DNA of 64,000 bases from Lachnospiraceae bacterium MD329 (lineage in GTDB: Bacteria > Bacillota > Clostridia > UBA1381): NCBI GenBank assembly GCA_010206265.1, contig VIQV01000001.1, positions 1-64,000 on the forward strand. The letters run 5' to 3'. How positions within the stretch are numbered: position 1 is the first letter of the stretch; each line of letters opens with the position of its first letter. The position numbers and the translations under genes are program-made. Of the stretch, positions 6,728-14,749 are shown piece by piece. The notes below the pieces were generated by a model. That model made no database searches. It had not been told where the DNA came from and was given only the letters and a program-made list of their open reading frames with translations.

Positions 6728-7633
6728 ATGAGATTTGAATATATTTACGGCGAAAATGCCGACCTTTTTACTTTTTACAGAATACCAAAAGTGTTAATTA
6801 TAGCGCCCGAATTTAATTCTGTATCTACCGATGCAAAATTGCTTTACGGTTTATTACTTGACCGTATGGGACTATCCTTAAAAAATAATTGGTTAGATGA
6901 AGAAAACAAAGTCTATATTTATTTTACTATTAAGGATATATGCGAACAGTTAAACTGTGGCAGGGATAAGGCTATGAAACTACTTTCTGAACTTGATACC
7001 AAAACGGGAGTTGGTTTGATTGAACGCAAAAGGCAAGGTTTGGGAAAGCCAGCAAAAATTTATGTTATGAGCATTAAATGTTTTGAAGCCGAAAATATCG
7101 ACTTGCAGAGGTCGGGAAAACCGACTTTTAGAAATCTTAAAAATCGACCTCAAGAAGTCGGCAAAACAGACCCTAATGATAATAATATAAATAAGATTGA
7201 TTTGAATAAGATTGAAAATAATCATATCAAATCTATCGAAGCCACAGATGTCAGTACAGATGATTGGCAAGCGGAGCGTATTCGATGCGAGGATATGATT
7301 AAATCAAATATTGAATATGACATTATTTGTAATCAATATAATAAGTCTTGGCTTGATGAAATAGTGGCTATTATGGTTGATACGGTATGCAGCAAAACGC
7401 CGACAATACGAATTAACAAGCAGGACTATCCTATTGAGGCAGTAAAAAGTAAATTTTTGAAAATCAAAGCTGAACACATTGAATATATTGATATGGCTCT
7501 AAAACAAAATACTTCTAATGTCCGTAATATACGGGCATTTTTAATTACAACTATTTTTAGAGCCGATGAAACAATGGATAATTTTTTTAGAACAACAGTA
7601 AATCACGATTTATACGGAGGTAACAAACGATGA
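6728..7633 (+). CDS. repA: RepA N-terminal-domain replication initiator (copy 1)
   Basis: 301 residues from ATG 6728, chosen because AAAGGAGC precedes it and the family N-terminus MRFEYIYG starts here. The first ~110 residues, with FTFYRIPKVLI and KLLYGLLLDRMGLS, are the RepA_N winged-helix initiator domain. A low-complexity Asn/Asp/Lys linker and a ~90-residue C-terminal domain follow. RepA_N proteins start theta replication of Firmicutes plasmids and ICEs, usually at an origin inside their own gene. It is clearly homologous to the copy at 20405-21367 but diverged. The stop overlaps the start of parB (ATGA); the parA gene that sits between them in the other copy is missing here. Confidence 0.85.
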   Translation: MRFEYIYGENADLFTFYRIPKVLIIAPEFNSVSTDAKLLYGLLLDRMGLSLKNNWLDEENKVYIYFTIKDICEQLNCGRDKAMKLLSELDTKTGVGLIERKRQGLGKPAKIYVMSIKCFEAENIDLQRSGKPTFRNLKNRPQEVGKTDPNDNNINKIDLNKIENNHIKSIEATDVSTDDWQAERIRCEDMIKSNIEYDIICNQYNKSWLDEIVAIMVDTVCSKTPTIRINKQDYPIEAVKSKFLKIKAEHIEYIDMALKQNTSNVRNIRAFLITTIFRADETMDNFFRTTVNHDLYGGNKR

Positions 7634-8466
7634 TAAAAACAGTTAATATTACAGAATTGAAACCTTATGAGGCACAGCCTTATAAAGTGCTTATGGATGA
7701 AAGTATGAATGAACTTGCAGAGAGCATATCTGAAAACGGGCTTTTCTCTCCTGTAGTAGTCAGACCGCACAAGGATGGCGGATATGAAATACTTTCGGGA
7801 CACAGACGAGTGCAGGCGTGTAATCTTGCAGGAATAGAGGATATTCCCATCGAAATTCGAGAACTTAATGATGACAATGCCGCAATATTTCTTGTAGATA
7901 GTAATTTACACAGGGAAAATATATTGCCAAGCGAAAAAGCCTTTGCATACAAATTAAAATTAGAGGCTATGAAACGACAGGGAAAGAGAATGGATTTAAC
8001 TTCCCGACAATTTGTCGGGAAGTTAGAAAGTGCCAATATTATTGGAGTAGATGTAGCTGAAAGCGGAAGACAAATCCAAAGATATATCCGTTTAACCAAT
8101 TTAATTACTCCTATTCTTGATTTGGTAGACCAAAAGCAAATCGCACTGAATGCTGCAGTTGAATTATCGTATTTATCTGCAAAGCAACAAGCAGAAACGT
8201 TTAAAGCAATAAAATATGAACAAACAGCACCATCAATTTCACAAGCGAAAAGAATACGAAAATTTGCGGATAATAATAAACTTCTGCCGGAAGTAATTGA
8301 GGCTATTTTACAGGAGGAAAAACCTGAAAAATTGAAATTAAACTTTGATAATGGAAAAATACGGCGGTATTTTCCAAAAAACTATTCTCAAAGGCAAATG
8401 GAAGATACCATTATGCGCTTGCTTGAAAATTGGTATAAGCGCAGAAATAAAAATATGGAACGATAA
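7630..8466 (+). CDS. parB: ParB-like partition protein (copy 1)
   Basis: 278 residues. The N-terminal ParB/Srx nuclease-like domain shows LKPYEAQPYKVL, then the Arg box GGYEILSGHRRVQAC (about 53-67) and VDSNLHRENILPSEKAFAYK, which bind CTP and spread on DNA. A helix-turn-helix (about 130-160) would recognise parS. It is translationally coupled to repA by an ATGA overlap. No ParA ATPase is encoded beside it, so partition would need a ParA in trans, for instance from 21360-22178, or it acts only as a regulator. It ends in NMER. Confidence 0.85.
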   Translation: MIKTVNITELKPYEAQPYKVLMDESMNELAESISENGLFSPVVVRPHKDGGYEILSGHRRVQACNLAGIEDIPIEIRELNDDNAAIFLVDSNLHRENILPSEKAFAYKLKLEAMKRQGKRMDLTSRQFVGKLESANIIGVDVAESGRQIQRYIRLTNLITPILDLVDQKQIALNAAVELSYLSAKQQAETFKAIKYEQTAPSISQAKRIRKFADNNKLLPEVIEAILQEEKPEKLKLNFDNGKIRRYFPKNYSQRQMEDTIMRLLENWYKRRNKNMER

Positions 8467-8537
8467 TTTTTTTGCAGTATTTACAGAAATAATATAAACT
8501 ATGATTACCAAATTAAAACTGAGGAGGAACTTATATT

Positions 8538-8906
8538 ATGAAATCTAACTTTGAGCAGATAGGTGGAACTTACAGACAAGCAGGAGATTACTTAATCCCT
8601 GATTTAGAAGTTAAAAATGAGAGTATGGACATTGGAAAATATGGCAGAATGCGGGAGGCATTTCTAAAAAATCACAGAAATTCAATTTATACCGCTTTAC
8701 TTCTTACGGGAGAATTAGACAAGCATTTGTTAGAAATTGAAGAAACAGCAAGACAAACAGTTGACAAATATGTAAAGAAAATGGCTGCCGCAGAAAATGT
8801 TGATGAAAATATGAAAGCTGCATCACCAATGAAATGGATAGGTTTGATGAATAACTTTCGCCAAGCCGCAGAAGAAATCGTCAAAGAAAATCTGATATAT
8901 TGTTAA
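8538..8906 (+). CDS. tnpV: TnpV-family transposon protein (stand-alone copy)
   Basis: 122 residues with the TnpV family pattern: GDYLIPDL, then IGKYGRMREAFLKNH, a helical central part, and PMKWIGLMNNFRQAAEEIV near the end. The family is named from Tn4451-like transposons and is widespread in clostridial mobile elements; its biochemical role is unknown. GAGGAGG precedes the ATG. The gene lies between parB and the oriT-like sequence. About half of its residues match the protein encoded in an alternative frame inside the giant gene at 25726-26079, which makes this copy the key control for that overlap. Confidence 0.85.
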   Translation: MKSNFEQIGGTYRQAGDYLIPDLEVKNESMDIGKYGRMREAFLKNHRNSIYTALLLTGELDKHLLEIEETARQTVDKYVKKMAAAENVDENMKAASPMKWIGLMNNFRQAAEEIVKENLIYC

Positions 8907-8920
8907 TATGTTTCATATGC

Positions 8921-8981
8921 GGCAAGCATAGCATTTGTCCGCACAAATACCGCTTGGCTGGGGACACCCCCTGCAACCCCG
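8921..8981 (+). other. oriT: oriT-like transfer origin (copy 1)
   Basis: Non-coding block just upstream of mobC with a GGCAAGCATAGCATTT box, an inverted CAAGC ... GCTTG pair enclosing a small stem, and a C-rich segment CCCCTGCAACCCC. The same elements in the same order occur at 35506-35567, upstream of the second mobC and the relaxase gene. Conservation in non-coding DNA at both mobC genes points to the relaxase nick region; the exact nick is not determined. Confidence 0.6.
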
Positions 8982-9013
8982 TTATAAATATCAATGTAAG
9001 GAGATGAGAATTT

Positions 9014-9334
9014 ATGAGAACAAGACAGCACAGAATACATATCCACTTAACAGATGATGAAAAAAAGAAATTAGATGAATTAAAAGAGATGACCGGATTG
9101 ACGGCATCTGCTATTGTCCGCACTTTTTTATCAAAACGAAAAAAGGACAGAATTTTACGACCAAAGCCGGATGAGAATTACGGAAAAATTACAAGCGAAC
9201 TTTTTGCCATTAGCAATAATTTAAATCAAATTAATCGTGTGGCTGAAAGAAATAATGATAATATTCAGTTGGTACAAGAAACAGAAAAAGAATTTAAAGA
9301 GATGGCAAAACTCATAAGACGATTATACTTGTAA
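9014..9334 (+). CDS. mobC: MobC-type relaxosome accessory protein (copy 1)
   Basis: 106 residues. A ribbon-helix-helix-like N-terminus (HRIHIHLTDDEKKKLDELKE) is followed by the MobC helix with NNLNQINRVAERN (about 70-85), the sequence class that helps MOBP relaxases melt oriT. AAGGAGATGAG precedes the ATG. In the second module the relaxase gene follows mobC directly. Here a terminator and then oppositely oriented defence genes follow, so the relaxase is absent and mobilisation would need one in trans. Confidence 0.8.
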   Translation: MRTRQHRIHIHLTDDEKKKLDELKEMTGLTASAIVRTFLSKRKKDRILRPKPDENYGKITSELFAISNNLNQINRVAERNNDNIQLVQETEKEFKEMAKLIRRLYL

Positions 9335-9352
9335 CTGCAAATCCAAAAAAGC

Positions 9353-9388
9353 GGCGAGGTGCTTTATGCCCCTCGCCTGATTTTTTCT
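9353..9388 (+). terminator. terminator after mobC copy 1
   Basis: GGCGAGG (9353-9359) pairs with CCTCGCC (9371-9377), followed by a T-run. It ends the rightward rep/mob unit; the reverse strand also serves as the far end of the leftward defence operon. Confidence 0.75.
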
Positions 9389-9424
9389 ACAATATTACAC
9401 CTTTATTTTCCATATCGCACCTCA

Positions 9425-12400
9425 TTATTCCATCGGGCTTACTTTTGTTTCTATAAATTCGATTTCTTCTTTGCTTAGATCATATTTAGCATATAGTTGA
9501 TTATCAATATCAGGTATAGACTTTGACCAATCAATATCAGAATTGTCTGTAAAATCTTGAAGCGGAACAAATTCCCAAACTTTTTTTGTATTATCTTGAG
9601 TTACTTTTAAAATACCTAATAAAGCTCTTGCAAACTTAGATTTTACATACTTTAAAATTGCTTCTGCTTCTTTAACAGAATCCGTTGCTCCTACAGAAAT
9701 ATATGTTTCTGTATAGCCAATTAACGGCGTGCCAATTAACGGCGTGCCAATTAACGGCGTAGAAAGAACTTCCCCTATTGCTCCACTACCATTTGCCTTG
9801 GGAAACATTACTTTATATTTATATAGATTTTCTATCGGCGACAGATAGTCTTTTCTAAACCATCTATAAACTCTGATATTATTATAATTCCCATACATTT
9901 GAATATACTCCTTGCCGTCATTTGGCTTGGTTTCAGTAAACAGTTTTGGCATACGCTCAAATGCACTTGTTGAGATTCTGCGGTCAGGAGTTTTCTTCAT
10001 TTCTTCGGGATGTTCAATATAAACCTTGTCCGAAAATCTATACTGCCCTCTATTCAAAACGATTTTCGACAAACTTTCTTTACAAGTTTTCCATACTTTT
10101 ACTTTTACACTATTTAATTCTGGGAATGGACAATACATACCTATTTTACCAAAGTCAGTCTTAGCATCCCTATAAGTTACTGCCACACCGCCTTTTATAT
10201 CTACATTCGGAAAAACATCTGTACTGTTCGATGTGTAGTAAATAACTTTAAAATGTTCATCAGAAAGCATTTTTTCATTCCAACTCGTTGGAGTTGCTCC
10301 AGCATTAAAAAGAAAACGTGCAGGAGTAATAAAACTTACTTTATCAGATATATTAAACGCTGCATCCATAAAATGATAGTATATAGGCTTATCATTGACA
10401 GTACCTTCTGCACTTTCCTGATACGGAGGATTGCCAACTATTGCATCAAAATTCATTCTATCACCGCCTTTATTCCAAGTATTTGGATTTGTTAATTTTT
10501 TTGTAAACCTATCTTTATCTTGCATTCGTTCAAGCAATTTTGTCAAATAAATTGCATTAACAGTTTTACCTGAATATCCTGCAAGCGTTCTTGTTGTTAT
10601 AAGTCGAGCCATTTTAGTCTTACATAAAACAAAGATATTATTTTCAAGAGTTTCAAACCACAGTCTTTGAGCTTCGTCAAAGGATAAATCTTTTTCTTTA
10701 CCCGACACCTTTATCATATAAAGGCTATATGCCATGTATAGAGGATATAAACCGCTCTTTGAGTTCATTTCCAATATTTTTGCTTCTGTATTCAAAAGAA
10801 TATCCGCAGTAATATCACCTTGCTCAATTAAACGCGGTTCCTCAATTTCGTTTATATATGTATCATCAAAGAAATTATATCCACCTAAACTTTCACCAAG
10901 GTGCATATTTACAACTCTCCAAGGTGTCAAAACTGTTTCCTTGTCCGGATTTTTGAATTTGCCGATAATTTCAACAATTCTCTTTGCTCTTACAGTCGGT
11001 AACATTTCATCAGCTGCTTTTGCCATTTTTCTAATACGAAGTCCGGCGCCTACCAAAACATCTTCATCATAATATTTTAAGATTTGGATAAATAACTCTT
11101 TTCGTAAACCTTTTGGCATGAACTCTTGCCACGACTCATCATCGACTATTTTAACAAAGTCTTTTAGGTGGATTGTCTCTGTAATGTCAGCATCTGCACC
11201 ATAGAAAAGAAGTGGCAAACGGATTGATACTGCACGCAAAAGGTCTGTAATTTTCTTTTGTTGTTCACGAAGTTCCTTCATTCTTTTAAGAAGTTCTTCT
11301 TCCTCTTGGGTACGTTCGCGCTTCGGCTTTTTCTTTGCACGTTCTGCCTTTTTATATTCCTCTCCGGTCATACCTTTTTGGTTTACAACAACTTCGTTTT
11401 TCTTTTTACCTTTTTTCTGCGGAGTAACAACATTAACTAACTGTCTTATGATTTCAGCATCATTTTCATCCATGTTTATACCGACATCTTTTTTATAAAT
11501 AGTTTCATCTTCAAATCCGCTATTGATGGCGTGTTCAACGGATATGCGCTTAATTTGACGCATCATTTCGTCAACATCATATTTACGCATAACCGTACCC
11601 TCTACAGAAATGATGGGGCAGAAATTTAGAAATTCGCCCATTTTTACCTTTTCTGTATCATCAGAACCGCCGCCCTTGACGGATAAATTATGTACATTTG
11701 CAATAACCTTTAATGCTCTATCAGGTGCAAAATCAAACACATAACAATTTTCTTTCTGTTTACCATCTATGCAACCGGGTGATTGTACTCTAAAAATAGC
11801 TTGCATATATCCGCTTGCTGATGTAGATGCGGAACCTGAAAGCATCATAATACCTGTCCACTCTTTAACTGTTACGCCTGTGGTAAGTTTCCCACACGAT
11901 AGAGTTATGGTATATGGATGTTCTTTTATGTTATCTTTAACGAGCTTTAATGCTGTATCGTATTGTTGTTCTTCATCGCCATCTCCGGCAATGTTCGCCA
12001 CATAAAAGTTTTTAAAAACATCGTGTTTTTTCAATAAAACACTGAGCGCTTTTGCTTCTTTAACTCCGGGAACAAGCCAAAACGTGTGGCGGAACATATC
12101 TCTGTAATTATCTGTAGAGAAGGGATAATTTGTTTCATCACTTTTCTTTGTAATTAGGTCAAGGAAAGAAACAACATCTCTTTCGTGTACAAAATCGCCA
12201 ATATTTGCTCCTTCAGAAATTGGTCTAAAATCTTTTTCCAAATCTCCAGTCCATACTCTAAAAAATTCTCTAAAATTAAATGCAGAGTCCTCAGTAACAT
12301 ACCTATACGAGGCAGACAAATTCTCAGATAAATCAAAGGTTAAGATATTCATTGTAGGAAGCTCGGCATAAGGATTTTTCTCATTTGGATGTTTCTTATC

Positions 12401-13486
12401 CCAATTTGCTTTTGCATTCTGTTCGTCAACATAAGTCCAACTATAAATGTTGTCATCAAATCCCTCCATAATGTTATACGGAGTCCCTGAAAGAAGCAAA
12501 AGTTTTGTTCCGTCTTTTCTCAAATTTGCAATGACGGCATCTCCAAGCTCGGTCTGTGTTCCTTCGTGCGCTTCGTCTATGATAACCAAATCCCATTTTG
12601 TATCAAAGATAAAGTTATTCTTATTGAATTTACCACCTACGCGAGCAGAACCCCTTAAATCTTGCATAGAGGCAAAGTATGTAAATGGCACACCTGAATT
12701 AACTAATTCAGCTAACACTCTGTCATTTTCTTCATCAATAGCCGCATTGAATATATCTGTTGAGCCTGCTTTCTTTATTTCAAATCTATGCTTATTTCTG
12801 TCAAAAATCAAATCGTGGTCAGAGTCCCAGCCATCTTCAACCGCTGGTCTATGCGTAACAACAATAACCTTTTGATAATTCTGCCTACGGATAAGCTCAT
12901 AAGCGGTTACGGTTTTACCATAACGCATTTTGCAATTCCATAGCATTTCATCATAGGTTTCAAAAATTTTTATTGTCTTCTTTACATTTTCGTCTTGTTC
13001 TTTTCGTAACTCTATAGTTTTCTTTTTGTTATACGGTTCCATTTGAATACCCGGCAATATCAACGGCTTACCTTCTTTTACGGCTTCAATAGCTAATTTT
13101 ACAATATCCAAATCCACCTCAAACCATTCGCTTTCAAGACCGCTTTCCATAAACTTTACGCTACGATAATGTGAGTTGTAGAGCACCTTGTGAACATCTT
13201 TGTCTATAAATGAATTTGTTTGTACTTCTCCATCACTCATAACCAACCTTTGTATTGCCAACTCAGTATGGAGCAATTCATATTCGACAAGAGCCGTTTT
13301 TGTTTCTTGGTCAATGCGTTTACGCGCAGCAATATTTAATTCCTCACAGTTCGGAGGAAGTTGTTTCCAACTTGAATGTGAATCAAGAGAAGCCTTGCCG
13401 ATTTTAAGAATACCTTTATGTCTTTCATCGTGAATTGCAAATACATATATTAAATTATAACTCGCAGTAGGTTTATAATTATCCAT
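9425..13486 (-). CDS. GIY-YIG/T5orf172 – DEAH helicase – N6-methylase fusion (restriction system)
   Basis: 1,353 residues. The N-terminus has a T5orf172-like GIY-YIG pattern (LIYVF ... LKIGKA, about 12-33) that could be a nuclease. Next comes a superfamily 2 helicase: KMRYGKTVTA as Walker A (about 186-195), VIIDEAHEGTQ as the DEAH box (about 303) and a C-terminal helicase half (around 520-600). A Lys-rich coiled segment follows (about 690-745). The C-terminal third holds the adenine methylase motif NPPYQ (about 1017) in an Eco57I-like target region, but I find no clear SAM-binding motif I. The upstream gene, overlapping by 8 bases, supplies a methylase-like partner. The pair resembles restriction-modification fusions; substrate and activity are not shown. 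A 15-base triple repeat lies near its 3' end. Confidence 0.75.
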   Translation of the reverse strand: MDNYKPTASYNLIYVFAIHDERHKGILKIGKASLDSHSSWKQLPPNCEELNIAARKRIDQETKTALVEYELLHTELAIQRLVMSDGEVQTNSFIDKDVHKVLYNSHYRSVKFMESGLESEWFEVDLDIVKLAIEAVKEGKPLILPGIQMEPYNKKKTIELRKEQDENVKKTIKIFETYDEMLWNCKMRYGKTVTAYELIRRQNYQKVIVVTHRPAVEDGWDSDHDLIFDRNKHRFEIKKAGSTDIFNAAIDEENDRVLAELVNSGVPFTYFASMQDLRGSARVGGKFNKNNFIFDTKWDLVIIDEAHEGTQTELGDAVIANLRKDGTKLLLLSGTPYNIMEGFDDNIYSWTYVDEQNAKANWDKKHPNEKNPYAELPTMNILTFDLSENLSASYRYVTEDSAFNFREFFRVWTGDLEKDFRPISEGANIGDFVHERDVVSFLDLITKKSDETNYPFSTDNYRDMFRHTFWLVPGVKEAKALSVLLKKHDVFKNFYVANIAGDGDEEQQYDTALKLVKDNIKEHPYTITLSCGKLTTGVTVKEWTGIMMLSGSASTSASGYMQAIFRVQSPGCIDGKQKENCYVFDFAPDRALKVIANVHNLSVKGGGSDDTEKVKMGEFLNFCPIISVEGTVMRKYDVDEMMRQIKRISVEHAINSGFEDETIYKKDVGINMDENDAEIIRQLVNVVTPQKKGKKKNEVVVNQKGMTGEEYKKAERAKKKPKRERTQEEEELLKRMKELREQQKKITDLLRAVSIRLPLLFYGADADITETIHLKDFVKIVDDESWQEFMPKGLRKELFIQILKYYDEDVLVGAGLRIRKMAKAADEMLPTVRAKRIVEIIGKFKNPDKETVLTPWRVVNMHLGESLGGYNFFDDTYINEIEEPRLIEQGDITADILLNTEAKILEMNSKSGLYPLYMAYSLYMIKVSGKEKDLSFDEAQRLWFETLENNIFVLCKTKMARLITTRTLAGYSGKTVNAIYLTKLLERMQDKDRFTKKLTNPNTWNKGGDRMNFDAIVGNPPYQESAEGTVNDKPIYYHFMDAAFNISDKVSFITPARFLFNAGATPTSWNEKMLSDEHFKVIYYTSNSTDVFPNVDIKGGVAVTYRDAKTDFGKIGMYCPFPELNSVKVKVWKTCKESLSKIVLNRGQYRFSDKVYIEHPEEMKKTPDRRISTSAFERMPKLFTETKPNDGKEYIQMYGNYNNIRVYRWFRKDYLSPIENLYKYKVMFPKANGSGAIGEVLSTPLIGTPLIGTPLIGYTETYISVGATDSVKEAEAILKYVKSKFARALLGILKVTQDNTKKVWEFVPLQDFTDNSDIDWSKSIPDIDNQLYAKYDLSKEEIEFIETKVSPME
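9716..9760. repeat. three perfect 15-bp tandem repeats inside the helicase-methylase gene
   Basis: The unit GCCAATTAACGGCGT occurs three times head to tail (9716-9730, 9731-9745, 9746-9760). On the coding (minus) strand it gives TPLIG repeated in frame. Copy-number change would lengthen or shorten the protein by five residues without a frameshift. Confidence 0.9.
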
Positions 13487-14465
13487 AAAGATTTCCTCCT
13501 TTTATCAAATCGACAAAACATATCACTTCGTTTGTTTCCCAATCTTTAATGGTTGCTTTTATACCATTGTGGTCATGCGGTCTGTTATATTTACAACCGG
13601 GACACGGTTCGGACTCTCTGTCATCCGAATCGAAAAATGCCATTTGCTCTGAAATTTCATCGTGGCAAGAGTCGGGGATTACATACTTCATTCCATCCAT
13701 CTGCCATATATTCCAAGCGATAATGTCGGAACATTTCAAAATAAATGCTTTATCGGGCATCTTTTTGAACTTCTCGAAAAAACTCTCAATTACTGCATAT
13801 AAAAGGTTTTCTCTTGCAAGAAGAATATTATCCCCTTGCCATTCAAACCCATAAATGCTTTGTAACGCTTTCTCCGCCCATAAATTCCAATCTTTTTGCG
13901 TTTCTGTATTCTCACTTACAATGCGGAGTTTTCTGTCGAGTAATCCGATTCTTCGCTTGACGGTTATATACTTGCCTGATACCATATCATATCTGCTTGT
14001 TAGATAGGGAGCTTCTCCGCAAGACATTTCCATTCGATTTGCGTTTACATAATCTTGCCAAGTCTTACTCTCAGGAAATCTGATTTTGTAGTAGTTAGTT
14101 TCCCAAGAACAATCCTTTTCGGTATTAAATCTCTTTGCTTCCTTGCCAAACCAAGCATTATCAACCAAATTATTTTGAGCATTGCAAACCCAAGATGGAG
14201 TAAAAACCTCTGCTTTTTCTCGCGAACGCAACACTTGTATACTTCTTTCTTTATCTGCTCTCGGTTTTATAATTCTTTCGTTATTTCCTGTTATTGCAGT
14301 AGCCAAAATAGGCGAATGAAATTTATATTCCTCGCCTAAACTCTCATAGTTGTTTGTTGCCCATATTATATTTTTGTTAGTTGTTTTATCACTTAAAAGG
14401 ATATTAAGAACCTCTGCGTCTAATGAGCCTTCAAGTATATCAAGATTTTTTTGCTTATTAGTCAT
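13479..14465 (-). CDS. restriction-modification 'subunit M'-like methylase partner
   Basis: 328 residues. It contains EVFTPSWVCN (about 90-100), the motif that precedes the SAM site in type I and type IIG adenine methylases. MSCGEAPYLTSRYD (about 147-160) then resembles a modified motif I, and YGFEWQGDNILLAREN follows (about 210-225). It has no NPPY catalytic tetrad of its own; that motif is in the downstream helicase fusion, whose start overlaps this stop by 8 bases. The two products may together form one methyltransferase. Near the C-terminus CPGCKYNRPHDHNG suggests a metal site. The family is seen annotated as 'restriction endonuclease subunit M'; function here is inferred. Confidence 0.65.
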   Translation of the reverse strand: MTNKQKNLDILEGSLDAEVLNILLSDKTTNKNIIWATNNYESLGEEYKFHSPILATAITGNNERIIKPRADKERSIQVLRSREKAEVFTPSWVCNAQNNLVDNAWFGKEAKRFNTEKDCSWETNYYKIRFPESKTWQDYVNANRMEMSCGEAPYLTSRYDMVSGKYITVKRRIGLLDRKLRIVSENTETQKDWNLWAEKALQSIYGFEWQGDNILLARENLLYAVIESFFEKFKKMPDKAFILKCSDIIAWNIWQMDGMKYVIPDSCHDEISEQMAFFDSDDRESEPCPGCKYNRPHDHNGIKATIKDWETNEVICFVDLIKGGNLYG

Positions 14466-14504
14466 TTCATAACCTCATATAGAAATTTAACAGCGCATGT
14501 GTGT

Positions 14505-14621
14505 CTAAAGTTGTGCCAATTGATTTATAATTCGCTGTTCAGACCAGTTAATTGTGTTGCTTATACGGTCTTTCAGTTCCGCAAACTGTAAATCCAACAG
14601 AAACGTTTTTAAATCTGTTAC
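14505..14621 (-). pseudogene. remnant of a second HipA-like gene (C-terminal 38 codons)
   Basis: Read leftward, this segment encodes VTDLKTFLLDLQFAELKDRI and continues SNTINWSE before a stop. It aligns with the C-terminus of the intact HipA-like protein at 16682-17773 (LTAVKTFLSDLQFEELKERI, then ANVISWTE). No start or kinase domain is attached; the rest of 14466-14749 holds no convincing gene, only a short ATG frame of 23 codons with a ribosome-binding site near 14714. The copies are diverged, so this is an old remnant of a related gene, not a recent duplication. Confidence 0.7.
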
Positions 14622-14749
14622 CTGTTGTTCTATCTTTTAGCAAAATAACGAGAAATACATTATCCAATTTATATATAGCTTTTTTATATCAATTAAAACT
14701 TTGTCCATTTGTTTCTCCTAATCGAATTTCTAAATATATTTCATTATAA

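Noticed and set aside
12447-12875. Long antisense frames across the helicase-methylase gene (for example a 142-codon frame)
   Set aside because: They are shadows of a strongly coding opposite strand: Ser/Phe/Leu-rich, no ribosome-binding sites, no recognisable domains.
14552-14749. A 65-codon rightward frame in the gap between the subunit M and DUF262 genes
   Set aside because: It is antisense to the HipA-like remnant, whose leftward reading gives clear similarity to the intact protein; the rightward reading does not resemble anything.
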